From contig JAIQDT010001949.1 in assembly GCA_021521415.1 (NCBI GenBank), positions 62,001-126,000 of the forward strand: a stretch of DNA of 64,000 nucleotides. The letters are read 5' to 3'. A model generated the notes under the pieces. It saw only the letters and a program-made list of their open reading frames with translations, made no database searches and had not been told where the DNA came from. How positions within the stretch are numbered: the first letter of the stretch is position 1; each line of letters begins with the position of its first letter. Origin of the DNA: Bidens hawaiensis. Its lineage: Eukaryota; Streptophyta; Magnoliopsida; Asterales; Asteraceae. Below are positions 1-11,730 of the stretch, one piece after another. Both the position numbers and the translations under genes were made by a program.

Positions 1-1447
1 AGCCTCTTTTAAGTTATTCAAACGATTCTTTTCTTGTTTTTCAACTCGTTGTTTCTTTTCTGAACGTCTTTTGGCAAAAGGATCTACTCCTGTTTCTGAA
101 AAAAAAAAAAGAAATAGAATAATTTAGAAGGCCTATGTGAGGCACCTTTTTGGTGTGGGATGCTCGTTTAACCTCTGTATTATTCTCGTTCTACAAATTA
201 ATCATGTGTCAGGAACCAGATTTGTACCGGTGACACGAGGATTTCCAAATGCAATATTATATTCATTTGTATATAGAATCGATCCAAACAAGGCACTGTT
301 CATGTTCGTTTGTTGAGCTTTTATCGGATAAACGAATGGTTCACGAACACATAACCTAACAGAATTTTGTTTTCGTGTTTGTTCATTGAGGAAATGATTT
401 TGTTTGTGTTTGTTTGTTATTTCATGAATGAACATCAACGATGTTAGGACTAGGTTTCTTGTTTAAATGTAAGGGAAATAAACTGAAAATTAAAAATATA
501 TAAGAAGTTTAAATGCTAGAGCAACAAAATAAAAATGCCTTTAATAGAACATAAACTAACAAACATAAACGACCAAACATAAACAAATGGACACAAACGA
601 ACATAATGAATACACCATCAACCGTTTCAAACGGAATTTGTTTACGTTCGTTCATTTATCAAACAAACCAACAAATGTAAACAAACTTCACACCGAATGG
701 TTCACTAAACTGAATGTTCTGTTCATTTGCAGCCTACATACATCAAGTTTGATAGTTGTATCATTAAAATTCCAGATAGCGAGTTGCTTAACTTGACGGT
801 TTCAAAAAGACATGTATTCATTCTTATTAGTTTCAAAAGCAAAAAAATAAATAAAATAACAATAAAAAAATAAAAAGAAAAAAAAGAAAAAGAAAACTTA
901 CCATCTGTCATCTTTGCCTCGATAATTGGAAGGTCATTGTCATCGTTTACCCGATCATAACCATGACGACGCTTCCAAGAACCCGTTTGTTCATCATAAA
1001 CCAGTTTGTCTTTCTTCCGGTTTTGGATGCCTGTACAGCAGGTCAAACAAGTCAACGGATCAGCAAAATTAACAGTCCTTTTTTCAAGTTGTTTTAAACG
1101 ACTTGATGAAAGTTTCAAGCTTCATAGATATGTAACTACCCTTTGAGGCTGCTAAGTACTAACCTTTCTTTTTAGCAAAAATCTCCCATTTTGTTAGAGG
1201 TTTAGGCTTCGGCAACTGCATTTAAATTAAAATCCAGTTACTCATGCAAAATTTTGATACAAATGATGGTATGAAACAGAAAATAAAAAAGCATACGGGT
1301 TTTTCTCGTGGCAATTTTGTGGATGGTGGTGGTAGAGAGACAACGGGACCAGATGCATCTTCAGTAGAAGGTAAGTTAAAAAGCGGATCCGTAACTGCTT
1401 GAATTAATTTGGTAGCATGTGAAATGCACTCCTTGACAAGATCCTCC
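1..1447 (-). CDS. RRS1: Ribosome biogenesis regulatory protein homolog (RRS1 family), partial
   Basis: RRS1 works in the nucleolus, bringing 5S RNP (5S rRNA, L5, L11) into the pre-60S particle. Four minus-strand exons read in phase: 1297-1447 (REDLVKEC..., [13 protein letters not shown]), 1164-1215 ([18 protein letters not shown]), 902-1030 ([39 protein letters not shown]) and 1-95 ([24 protein letters not shown]). The order and wording match the conserved core of plant RRS1. Splice sites are GT-AG and phases agree. The 3' end runs off the window. The first coding exon, which should hold the acidic N-terminus, was not found in the AT-rich 1.5 kb upstream. An in-frame LAFD just before the 1447 acceptor resembles the usual AFD motif there but is probably intronic. 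The 736-902 intron region borders a degraded MITE. Whether the gene is intact cannot be judged from this window. Confidence 0.85.
280..736. mobile_element. Degraded GAACGAAC-type MITE in RRS1 intron
   Basis: The stretch is full of GTTCATGTTCGTTTG, GGTTCACGAACAC and their complements, and ends with GCAGCCTA. It matches in wording the better-preserved element at 3612-4319. It lies in the intron between the 1-95 and 902-1030 exons of RRS1. The left border is not clear and no target-site duplication was found. Confidence 0.5.
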
Positions 1448-1499
1448 CTATCAAAAGCCAGATAGATAAAAATCAATAATCATCTACATGAAAGTGAAT

Positions 1500-2449
1500 T
1501 TTCGTAAAACACTCTCGTAACATCCATACCTATATCTATTATATATATAATATAATATAGGAGTGAAATTTTAAATTTTAAAAGGTATCACTCTTGTTGC
1601 GTATTATACAATTAACAATGTATAAATTATGCACTATAATTTTAAGTTGAAAACCAAATATAGGTTTTTGATTTATTTAAAATAAAACATTCATATCGAT
1701 ATTGTTATATCAAATATTTTGTGTATAAAAATGATTTATAACAAAATGTTATCACAGATTTAAAAACTAAATTTACAAAGACTAAGATTTTGTTGTAAAA
1801 GAAAATAAATAAAAATGTATTACATTTTAAAATAAAGAGAGAAACGATAAACAATCTTAAATGGTTGTGTTAAAAAGATATGAGAAGACAATGTGATATT
1901 GTGAATTATGGAAATGCTAACAATTATATATAATTTTGGTTTTATACTTGAAGAGAAATCAAATTTATATATGTTAAGTCAAGAAATCAAATATAATTAC
2001 CATTTTAGTGGGGTTGGTAAACACATTTGGTTTGAAACATGAGGTCTTGGGTTTGAAACCCGTATCACACAATTATTTATTTTTCAAAATTTTATAAAGC
2101 CTTACGGGTCATGGCTTATAATAGGAAAAATAGGTCATGGGTTATAGTATAATAGGAAATAGTGACATGACATCTTATGTGTAGTGCCTAGTTAAATGAC
2201 ATCTGGATGTTGCTTTAATAGTATAGCTAGAAGTTATATTAGATTAGATTAAAAAAAACACATTTTGCAACAAAATATTATGACTTTGGTTTCATGTTTT
2301 CACTTTTTTCCTAATAATAGCTATAAATTATGCATCATTCTACTTCCATCATGATGCCTTGTGTCACACAACGGTTCGACTGAAAAATAAAATTTATGTA
2401 AGGATAAGACTTGGGGTATGCTTTACGATTTTATATACTTGTATGGCTT
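1500..2449. other. AT-rich non-coding DNA upstream of RRS1 exons
   Basis: No coding signal is visible. The stretch is very AT-rich with TATATA runs near 1540. Around 2010-2065 there is a GGGTTTGAAACCC-like block resembling a pol III B box, as found in tRNA-derived SINEs, but no clear A box or tail. The missing first exon of RRS1 could lie here or beyond, but I cannot recognise it. Confidence 0.4.
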
Positions 2450-3130
2450 GCAATCGCTTCATATTTTGTAACCTTCATAGTTTATTATAACTATTTTGTT
2501 GGGCTGACATATCGTGTATACCCATACACGATAATCATGAACAAGAAACAAGTATACCTGTGCATGACACGAAAATTTATCTTGTACGTGTATCCCAAAC
2601 CCGAATATGAATCTGCTAATACCAAGTATACACGATAACTTAATAAGACACAAACTTGTTAATACCGGTGGCGCCGCTGCAACTGCAAGGATGCCGAATT
2701 ACCGAAGAATCGTAGATGTGGAGAGGTAGACCGGAGAATTGAAGGGCTACGACTACCACTGGCAATGATGTGGAGGGATACCACCGGATTACCGTAGATC
2801 CGAATAGGGAGTGTCGGGGGAAGGTTTGTGCGCTATCTGCTTGATGTTGGATTAGAATGATGTGCGTCGTGTTCAATTGTTTGGTATAAAAAATTAGGGT
2901 TACACTATTTAGGGTATATAACATCATCATTATATATTTTTATTTATAAAAAATCTAATCAGGTACTAACGGGTTCTTAGCAGGTAAAGGGTATTTCACC
3001 TGTTTAGATACCAAAATTAACAGATTGATTCGTGTCTACCTCTTTAGTACATAAAACATGTTAAGACCATAACCGATACCTATTAAACTTGTGTATGTCC
3101 GTGTCGTCTATTTGTGTACAGTGTTTAAAT
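2450..3130. repeat. Repeat segment with GC-rich island
   Basis: A 150-bp GC-rich island (about 2670-2825) sits between AT-rich arms carrying ATCGTGTATACCCATACACGAT-type words (2511-2532 is a 9-bp stem with a 4-base loop) and cgtgtc/ggtatc words near 2990-3120. The minus strand is open through the island but matches no family I know. It could be a captured gene fragment inside a DNA transposon. Borders were not determined. Confidence 0.3.
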
Positions 3131-3611
3131 TGTCAGTCATAGTATTTTGTCTCAATTTGAATGATTAAACAATTTTTTATTTCTAAACTTCGTTTAACTT
3201 TTTAAAAACATCTATTCTTTATATTTATCTTTATCTTACTAACAAACTATTATTTTATTGTTTTTTTCTTATAAAGTTATATAGATTGATGAATAGTTAA
3301 CCTTTAGAGCATGCCTGGAATTGAGTTTGAAAACATATTGTTGACTTATTAGTTTTTCAAAAAAAAATCATTAAGTTAAAAAGTATTTTACAATCACAAA
3401 AATGCTTTTTATTTTAGTTTTTTTAAAGAGTTAAAAAAACAATTTTCTAAAAGTTTTAAATCTTACTAATAAGTTGTTTTCAAACTTAGTTCCAAACATG
3501 CTTAGATATATAGGGTCGCTTTCTTTATCTAATTTTTCTTTATTATAGAGGTTTTAATTGAAAGAGATTTAAGGTGTTTCATTTATAATACACTGTATAC
3601 TAGGTTTTATT

Positions 3612-4319
3612 TAGGGCTGTAAACGAACCGAACGAACATGAACAAGGCCTTGTTCATGTTCGTTCGTTAAGCAAATAATGTGTTCACGAACGGTTCACGA
3701 ACACTTACCAAACGAGATTTTATGTTCGTGTTCGTTCATTAAGGAAATTAATGTGTTCACGAACGGTTCATGAACACAAATGAACACAAATAAATCGGCA
3801 GAGCCTAGAGATTTAGATCGATATATTCATCGATGTGAATAATGAAAACCGGTAAACGAATCGAATGAACACAAACAAGAGCGTGTTCGTGTTCGTTCAT
3901 TTAACTTTAAAAGAACACGGACAGTTAATCGAACAAATATTTATGTTCATGCTCGTTTATTTAAAAATGGACATTTGCGTTCGTTTGTTTAAAATCTAAA
4001 CGAATATAACTGAATAAAGATAAACGAACATGTATGTACAAATGTAAATGAACACAAATTAACAAATACAGATGACCTATCCATATAATATTTAATTATG
4101 TTCTATTAATACATAAACAAACATAAATAAACAGATATAAACAAACGTTCATGAACATAAATGAACAAACAGAACATTTGTGCATGTTCGTTCGTTTAAT
4201 TAAACGAACACAGATTTTTTGTTCATGTTCGTTCGTTTATTAAATAAATGAACATAAACAAACTTCCCGCCGAACGGTTCACGATAGTTCACCGAACGTT
4301 TGGTTCGTTTACAAGCCTA
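3612..4319. mobile_element. GAACGAAC-rich MITE, hAT-like
   Basis: This 708-bp element has terminal inverted repeats: TAGGGCTGTAAACGAACC at the left, and the reverse complement of the right end reads TAGGCTTGTAAACGAACC. Flanking 8-mers GTTTTATT and TTTTTATC agree at six positions, which fits an old 8-bp hAT target-site duplication. The inside is made of short GTTCGTTCGTT and CGAACGAACAT words in both directions, so the element could fold on itself. No transposase is encoded. Relatives lie at about 280-736 and 47721-48259. Confidence 0.7.
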
Positions 4320-4430
4320 TTTTTATCCCCCGTATTACGGGCGTTGTTTTACGGTTTTCGTTTTAAATGTTTATTATTGATTTTAATTTTATATATTATT
4401 GTAAGGAAGTTAATTATATGCTTAGGGTTT

Positions 4431-5225
4431 GATGATGAAAGAGTTTCACAAATAAATGAGATGCTTAACCCATTAAACAGCTATCTGGGTTTAGTGAGAC
4501 CCATGAACCGCTTATTATTATTTTTTTACTATAAATTGTTTCTTAATTATAAAAAATAATATCTATTTTTTTTAAATCGGATTTTATTTTTAGTGTATCC
4601 TTACTTTATAGGATTTTCATATCAAATATTTGGTGAAATTAATTTTTAATTTTATGAGATATAATAACCCGTTTAAATGTTATCTGAGTTTGGTGAGACC
4701 CATACCCGTGAATTCGGATAAAATGCATGAGAAAACCTCCATTTACAAATAAAACAATCTGGTGGTTTGACAGAATGTATGGAGCAATCAGAGAGCTTAT
4801 AAAGGTTTCATTTATATACATTTAAGACTTGATGTTGAAAGGGTTTAAACAATAAATGAGATGTTATAACCCGGTTTAAAAGCTATCTCGATTTGGTAAG
4901 ACCCATGACCCGCTTTTTTTTTACTATAAAATTATTTCTTAATTATAAATAATATCTTTCTTTTCTTTAAATCGGATATTACTTTTTAGTATATTCTTAT
5001 TTTATAGGATTTTCATATCAAATATTTGGTGAGATTAATTTTTAATTCAATGAGATGTTATAACCCGTTTAAGGGCTATCTAGGTTTGGTGAGACCCATA
5101 CCCATGAATTCGGTTCAAATTCATGAAAAACCTCCATTTACAAATAAAATAATCTGGTGGCTTGAGAGAATGTAGAGAGCAACCAGAGAGCTTCTAAAGG
5201 TTTCGTTTATATATATTTAAGATTA
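4431..5225. repeat. 400-bp tandem duplication built of ~200-bp half units
   Basis: Two copies of a roughly 400-bp unit, 4431-4830 and 4831-5225, share blocks such as ATCAAATATTTGGTGA and CCTCCATTTACAAATAAAA. Inside each copy the phrase ATGAGATGTTATAACCC followed by GGTGAGACCCAT occurs twice, at 4456, 4654, 4856 and 5050, so the repeat has a half-unit of about 200 bp. No open frame is conserved between copies. Confidence 0.8.
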
Positions 5226-5300
5226 TAAGGAAAATACATGTTTAAAAGCTTCGATAATCTACTGAATGATTATGACATTTGTTTGGCTATGATATCTAGT

Positions 5301-5532
5301 TAGGGATGAGCTTGGAATGGTACCGGTATCGATTTCGAAAATCTCAATTCTGAAAATTTGAAATATATGATACCGGTACGGGTATCGAAATGTTTGGTTT
5401 GGCATCGGTACAGTACTGGTATTTCGTGCAAAATTCGGAAAATACTGTGCCGATACCAAAAACTAAAAACTTGGTACCAATGCGGTACAGAAAATACCAA
5501 ATCAGTACCGGTATTGAAAATGCTTATCTCTA
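5301..5532. mobile_element. GGTACC-rich hAT-like MITE (copy 1)
   Basis: The left end reads TAGGGATGAGC and the right end GCTTATCTCTA, an eroded inverted repeat of the same word. Flanking 8-mers TATCTAGT (5293-5300) and TATCTACT (5533-5540) match at seven of eight positions, as expected for an hAT target-site duplication. The interior is built of GGTACCGGTA and GATACCGGTACGG words. The cleaner copy at 40773-41013 proves the family borders. Confidence 0.75.
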
Positions 5533-5548
5533 TATCTACTTATACCTT

Positions 5549-6647
5549 TGATACGTTTCCGATAGTTTAGGGACGGTTATGGCAAATAACCGTTTGCATC
5601 AATATTAAATTAGAGTTTGCATTCATTTGTGAGATGTCGATGTTTATGTTTATTAAAATTAGGGTTTGTTAACCTTGTAATCTAGAGATTACCCATCTCG
5701 AATTGGGTCACTATACTTTTCCATTTTCAGTAATCAAGTTCTTAATTTCGGTTCCTATCATTTGGTTCCATTACCGGGAAATCGAATGATGCCTACAACC
5801 CGGAATCTAGTAGATCAATTATCAACCATTGCGGCACGATTAGACGCCATTCTTGCATCTTTGAGGGACGATGTTGAAGCAATCAAAGTCGGGGTGATCG
5901 GAGATGGTTGTAGTAGTGAAGAATTAGATGTCGATTTGAAGAACATGGTGGCGGAGGAACCGGGGTGTTCTCTGCTAGATATGATCAATGAAGAAGCCCT
6001 TGATGGCAACCCTAGAGATGATGAAGGCAGGTCAAAACATGTTTGGGGTGTTCAATTAAAGATCGTTGATAGTGTTCAATTGAATATTGGAGATGGTGTT
6101 CAGTTTAAGATTGGAGATAAGGATCAAAATCATCGTGGACTGAAAGGTGGGGGTGGAAAGGAGGTAGTTACACGAATGCTGCCCTGCCCACGATTTGTAA
6201 AACCACCATTTAGTTTTTTTTTATCCTTATCACATTTCTCTTGAGATTAATTATGTATGGGTTCAAGTCCTGGCAACACCAATAGTTTCCCTACCAATTA
6301 CCAAAGATTGGGAAATCAATCTTCCAGACGGGGTCCAAGAAGCTGGTCAGCGTACAATAATTGAATGGTTAATCGCTTGGGACAACTATTTAATTCTCGA
6401 CTTGAGGACAAGTCGTTTGTCCGGCATGGATGTATTGATACGTTTCCGATAGTTTAGGGACGGTTATGGCAAATAACCGTTTGTATCAATATTAAATTAG
6501 AGTTTGCATTCATTTGTGAGATGTCGATGTTTATGTTTATTAAAATTAAGGTTTGTTAACCTTGTAATCGGGAGATTACTCATCTCGAATTTGGTCACTA
6601 CACTTTTCCATTTTCAGTAATCAAGTTCTTAATTTCGGTTCCTATCA
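5549..6647 (+). mobile_element. TRIM/short non-autonomous LTR retrotransposon
   Basis: Two 212-bp LTRs, 5549-5760 and 6436-6647, start TGATACG and end CTATCA, and differ at about seven positions by eye. Flanks are ACCTT on both sides (5544-5548 and 6648-6652), a perfect 5-bp target-site duplication. The 675-bp interior begins TTTGGTTCCATTACCGGG, a degenerate match to the Asp-tRNA primer site used by some gypsy elements, and ends with CGACTTGAGGACAAGTCG, a phrase common just before the 3' LTR of Ty3/gypsy elements. An open frame of 160 codons (5762-6244) starts like a short gag N-terminus (PTTRNLVDQLSTIAARLDAI) and has no catalytic domain. It is therefore a deletion derivative that must be mobilised in trans. 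Confidence 0.88.
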
Positions 6648-6652
6648 ACCTT

Positions 6653-7747
6653 TTAGTACATAAAATACAGACGTGTAATTTTTTTTTGAGTGGTTTCATG
6701 AGACCATTTTTAGACGATCCAGAGTGCCTATGGTTTTAGGCCATGTCTCATAAATATATAGCCTCGAACTGGTATACTGGATTCTAACATAGACTTAATA
6801 TTTTAGGACGGTTTATTAAATCTTTAAACTGGTTATTTTTTCTAAAATACTAATTTAAACTGTTAAATTTGTTTTAATCCAGAGAGAATTTTTATAGTTT
6901 GTGATCCATAATTAAAAATATCTTTCACTCTAACGACTATCACTGAAGGCGATTCCCATTCCCTTCTTCCGGGTAGCCTACGATTGAAGCTTACAAGTAA
7001 AGAAAGCTAAGTAAAAGAACTTAGCTTCTTTTGATCGTAGATTAACTTTGCTTGCAAATTGAGAGCTTTTGGATTACTTTCTTTTATGGATTAACTTATG
7101 GACTATTGTTTAATATTGATTCATGTACTTTTGGGTTATTTTTTGAATTGAATTTGTATTTATATGAAATTACATAATAAACTATTCAACTTAGTTAAAC
7201 CCCTCTAGCACAACCAAATTTAACCAGTTGTACTATTTTTAGGCCCACCTGTTACAACTAAAAACAATTTTTAAAACATTGGTTTTAGTAACAACCTAAA
7301 ATAAACAATTAGTCATTAAAAAAAACAAAAAAAAAAACTGTGATCCACCAAATCAAATATTTAAAAACATGAAGGAAAAACAAAAACGAGAATTATAAAT
7401 AACCAAATCCTCTTTGAATTGACCAACCAACCACACAACATATTGTGAATTTGGTGGTCATACGTGGATTACCATTTACCTAGTACCATAATCATTTATA
7501 GGAGCTAACAAACATAAACTAACATGTGATAATGCTGCAAATCAACTTATATAATCTGTGAACCATTTAAAAGTCAAAGTAGTTGACTAGTCAATTTCCT
7601 TACCACTTTAAGCCTTCAAACAAGAGCAAACCCAACCTAGCTCTCTGACTGACTCTCTACCAACATATGAAGTGAAAGCAAAGAAAACTCCCCCCATCAC
7701 CTTATCATAAGCCAACACTTACTCCCTTCACCCTCACTTCCACCATT
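6653..7747. other. Intergenic DNA and WEB-gene promoter region
   Basis: No coding signal. A small imperfect hairpin lies at 6970-7036 (AAAGCTAAG against CTTAGCTTCTTT, with outer CTACGAT/ATCGTAG arms). A TATATAA word at about 7547 lies 200 bp before the WEB start codon and could be its TATA box, which would give a long 5' leader. Confidence 0.35.
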
Positions 7748-8299
7748 ATGGAAACCGAAAACCGACCGCCCGTCGTGGACTTCAGCGCCAATGTAGACAC
7801 CTCACGGGCTTTCCGATCGGTGAAAGAAGCGGTGGAGATCTTCGGGGAGCGGTTTCTCACGGGCGCAATCTTCTTACCGTTGCCAAAACCGCCTTTTACA
7901 TTACCGAAACAAGAAACACCGTCATGGAAGTCCACGGAAAGCTCCCAAACATCATGGAAATCATGCTCCCCGCCCCGCGAAATCCAAGAGCCGCCATTGT
8001 TGCTTGTTAACTCATTGAAAAGGCTCGAGTCGGAACTCGAGGAAACGAAGAAAGAGTTGAAGTTATTGAAGGAGAGGGAGTCGGAGACCGAGTTGGCATT
8101 GGCGTCTTTAAACGCGGAGCTTCAGAAGAACAATAAGTTGAAGATCGAGAAGGTGGAAATGGAGTTGGTTCCGGTGGTGAGTGGTGGTTGTGGAGGGAGG
8201 AAGATGATGATGGATAAGAACGTGGTGAAGAAGAAGAAGCCGATAATGCCACTACTTGGAGAGTTGTTTTCAAAGAGAAAAGGAAAATCAATACTGTAA
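7748..8299 (+). CDS. Short WEB family (DUF827) protein
   Basis: An intact, intronless 183-residue frame. Residues 14-36 carry the family phrase VDTSRAFRSVKEAVEIFGERF, as in short plant WEB proteins (WEAK CHLOROPLAST MOVEMENT UNDER BLUE LIGHT family). About residues 90-135 form a coiled coil (LVNSLKRLESELEETKKELK then LLKERESETELALASLNAEL). The C-terminus is basic, with KKKKP and FSKRKGKS. WEB1 and PMI2, the best known members, help control actin-based chloroplast movement. Short members such as this have only a small part of the coiled coil and their role is not established. No signal peptide or membrane segment is visible. Codon use and GC content are clearly coding against an AT-rich background. 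The start ATG follows ACCATT and is the first in frame. No sign of damage. Confidence 0.85.
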   Translation: METENRPPVVDFSANVDTSRAFRSVKEAVEIFGERFLTGAIFLPLPKPPFTLPKQETPSWKSTESSQTSWKSCSPPREIQEPPLLLVNSLKRLESELEETKKELKLLKERESETELALASLNAELQKNNKLKIEKVEMELVPVVSGGCGGRKMMMDKNVVKKKKPIMPLLGELFSKRKGKSIL

Positions 8300-9178
8300 T
8301 CAAGTAATAATGCATGCATGAGTCATTAATATCGTTGGAATCATTGATTTTGTTTCTATACGTGTGAATTAGATTGGTTTTAAACTTTTAATTTGAATTA
8401 ATTTTGGAGTTAAAGAATTTAAAGAAGAAAAAAAAGAGTGGGGTGATGGTTGTTATCTAATCAATGCTAGCTTACTTCTTCCTTTTTTTTTTTTTAAATC
8501 AATAATAATTGTGAAATTTTAATTTTTGATGTTTATGTAGCTCTATATATTGGTTTGAAGTTTATTTGTGGAAACATGCAACCAATTGTTTTGTGGAAGC
8601 AAGCAAATTGATCAATCATGTTGGATTTTAATTACTTACTCTTTGAACTCTATAGAATGTTTGCAATATCTTGATCTCTCTCACAAGTTACAAGACTATA
8701 TATATAGTTGTTCCTTTAAGAGAGGTAGTTCCTTGACATCCAATTACCCAACAATTAGCGAGTCTTGATGAAGAGATGCACGAGACTTCGGACCTATCCA
8801 AATATGCTTTAATTAATAGTGGCGAGTTCTAATTTTTTTTAATGTACGTTTGTGCAATTGTCACGTCACACAAGCATAAACCTCCTAGTGTTTACTCGTA
8901 ATATATATTATGTTGTCTGGCTTGGATGAATGTGGATTCTTTCTTTCATTTTTGATATTTGACCGAAGAAATTAAATGTATATCTGAGTTCCCGAGTTTC
9001 ACTTAACGAAAGAAAGGAAAGCAAATGAAAGGAAAGAAGACGAGTGTTGTGTCCCCCCGAATTTCATTAAAAAAAATGAGAGGTAATAATAAAACGTGTG
9101 TTCCCGAGTTTTATTAAATGAACGAAAATAAAAGAAAGGAAAGAAAGATAAAAGGAAATATAGTGTAAAATGAGAGGT
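8300..9178. other. WEB 3' region and intergenic DNA
   Basis: AT-rich and non-coding. Purine-rich AAAGAAAGGAAAG runs at about 9005-9160 border the copia insertion and resume on its far side (from about 43320), so they mark the pre-insertion sequence. No RNA gene seen. Confidence 0.45.
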
Positions 9179-9451
9179 TGTTATAATATTACTCCTAAAT
9201 TATAACAAGATTAGCAATGTATTCCTTAAACTTGAAGGTGACAAAAAACAAGAAAATGAGAGATATTTATATATATTCAGTAACTCTTTTGATTGTGTGT
9301 GTATCTTGTTGTTACAAATGAAATATATATATACACACTTTACATTCACTATTTGGGGGACACGAGTTAATAATTTGGTTGAAAACTTTCACCATCCACA
9401 TGTAAATGTTTCCATCCATTCACATGGATGTTTTACCCATACGTTATAACA
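9179..9451 (-). repeat. Copia 3' LTR
   Basis: Begins TGTTATAATATT and ends CGTTATAACA on the plus strand, inverted ends typical of an LTR. Followed at 9452-9462 by the polypurine tract of the minus-strand element. Confidence 0.88.
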
Positions 9452-9589
9452 CTCCACCTTGGCTGAAACATTTTCAAACTTCGGGATATTGAATTACTGC
9501 CTCATTAAAAACCTTGCCAAAGAAAACACAGCAGGAAAAAATTTTAGCTAAGGGGAAAAGAGTGCAGTATATAGCTCTCCCTCAAGTTG

Positions 9590-11730
9590 TAGGCGTTACA
9601 TTGTTCGTACATGTCGCATGCCAATATCATGAACATGTTTCCTGAAAGTTGCTGTAGGGAGTGCCTTTGTGAAAAAATCGGCTGAATTGTTGCTAGATTG
9701 GACATATCTTATTTCAACTTGTTTATCTTTGATAAGGTCTTGAGTATATGAGAAGAACCTTGGAGGTATATGTTTTGTTCTGTCAGTTTTGATATACCCT
9801 TATTTCATTTGTGAGGCACAACCTGAATTGTCTTTGTAGATTGGTGTTGAATTTGCATCTTTCTCTAATCCACAGGAGGTTACTATGAGTTGTGTCACAG
9901 ATCTTAACCAAACACACTCTCTAGAAGCTTCATGTAGTGTAATGACTTCAGCATGATTTTAGGACGTTGCAACAAGTGTTTGTTTCTGAGAGCGCCACGA
10001 AATTGCTGTTCCTCCATTCTTAAACACGTATCCAGTTTGAGATTTTGCCTTATGGGGATATGATAAATAACCTGCATCTGCATAACCAACTAACCCTTTT
10101 TTTGAGTCATTAGAATAAAATGAACCTAAATCAACGGTTCCTTTTAGATACCGAAAAATATGTTTAATTCCATTCCAATGCCTTTTAATAGGGGATGAAC
10201 TAAATCTTGCCAACAAATTTACTGCAAAAGAAATGTCAGGTCTCGTACAGTTAGTAGATACATAAGCGCTCCAATTGCACTGAGGTATGGTACTTCTAGA
10301 CCAAGAATCTTCTCATCTTCTTCACAAGGACGGAATGGATCATTGTTGACATTGAGTTATCTAACAACCATTGGGGTACTTAAAGGATTTGCCTTGTCCA
10401 TATGAAACGTTTTAAGAGATTTTCAGTATAATTCGACCGGTGGACAAGTATTCCATTATTCATATGCTCAATCTGCAAACCACGACAATATTTGGTTTTT
10501 CCGAGGTCTTTCATTTCAAATTCTTTCTTTAAATGAATGATCGTTTCATGGATTTCGTTATGTGTCCCAATTATATTTAGATCATCAACATATACGGCTA
10601 TGATCACAAATCCTGATGTTGTCTTAATAAAAACACATGGACAAATAAGATTATTTGTATAGCATTTGCTTATAAGATAATCACTTAGACGATTGTACCA
10701 CATTCTTCCAGATTGTTTCAACCCATATAAAGATCTTTGCAATTTGATTGAACACATTTCTTTGGGATTTGAGCTTAATGCTTTAGGCATTTCAAATCCT
10801 TCTGGAATTTTCATATAGATGTCACTATCGAGTGATCCATATAAGTAAGCTGTAAGAACATCCATAAGACGCATTTCTAATTTTTTAGAAACTGCCAAGC
10901 TGATTAAATATCTAAACGTAATAGAATCCATAATAGGGGAATGCGTTTCTTCATAGTCAATTCCTGGCCTTTGAGAAAAACCTTGAGCTACAAGTCTAGC
11001 TTTGTATCTTGTAACTTCATTTTTCTCATTACGTTTTCTCACAAAAACCCATTTATATCCTACATGCTTTATTGACATTGGTGTTATGACAATAGGTCCA
11101 AAAACCTTTCGATTGTTTAGTGAATTTAATTCAGCTTGCATGGCATCTTTTCATTTGTTCCAATCTTGTCGACTTTGACAATCATCTACAGATTTTGGTT
11201 CAGGATCATCATTTTATTCCATGATATCACTTGCCACGGAATAAGAAAATATATCATCAATATTTTCCATTTCATCTCGATCCCACATTACATGTGTTTG
11301 ACCATAGTTGATTGACAACTCTTTGTTGGAATCATTTATTTCTTCCTGAGGGAAGGTTATATCATTTACCTCTTCCTGAGGGAAGGTTTTGTCATTTTCT
11401 CTTTTTTTTTATGGTCAATATCCTTATCCTTTCCAGAATCTTTTTTTTTCCGAGGATTTTTATCTTTTGAACCGATTGGCCTCCCTCGTTTTAAACGTTT
11501 TTGGGATTCATGAGGTGCATTATCACGGTTTTGCTTACTTGGAATCTCAACTCAAGCTGGAGCATTAGCAGCTGGTATATGAGATTTAGTAACCCTGTTT
11601 GTATTAGTAAATGCATCAGGTAACTGATTTGCAATTTCTCGTAGATGTAATATCTTTTGAACCTCTGTCTCACTTTGTTTTGACCTTGGGTCTAGGTGTA
11701 ACAATAATGGCACACACCATGATATATCAC
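9590..11730 (-). pseudogene. Copia pol remnant: reverse transcriptase and RNase H
   Basis: From right to left: an integrase-RT linker with several stops, then RT (10380-11141 open) with NSLNNRKVFGP, YKWVFVRKRNEK, YKARLVAQGFSQRPGIDY and the catalytic YVDDLNIIG. RNase H follows with VGYADAGYLS and ISWRSQKQTLVATS (9959-10216), then a C-terminal ADFFTKALPTATFRKH motif near 9600-9690. Frames change between blocks and stop codons occur, so no functional polyprotein can be read. It joins the integrase part at 24376 once the gypsy element 11731-24370 is set aside; the break falls in the linker. Confidence 0.88.

Noticed and set aside
2018..2070. tRNA gene
   Set aside because: A B-box-like GGGTTTGAAACCC is present but there is no cloverleaf or A box at the right distance.
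3612..4319. CRISPR-like or satellite array from regularly spaced GTTCG words
   Set aside because: Spacing is irregular, both orientations occur, and terminal inverted repeats show a MITE; this is plant DNA.
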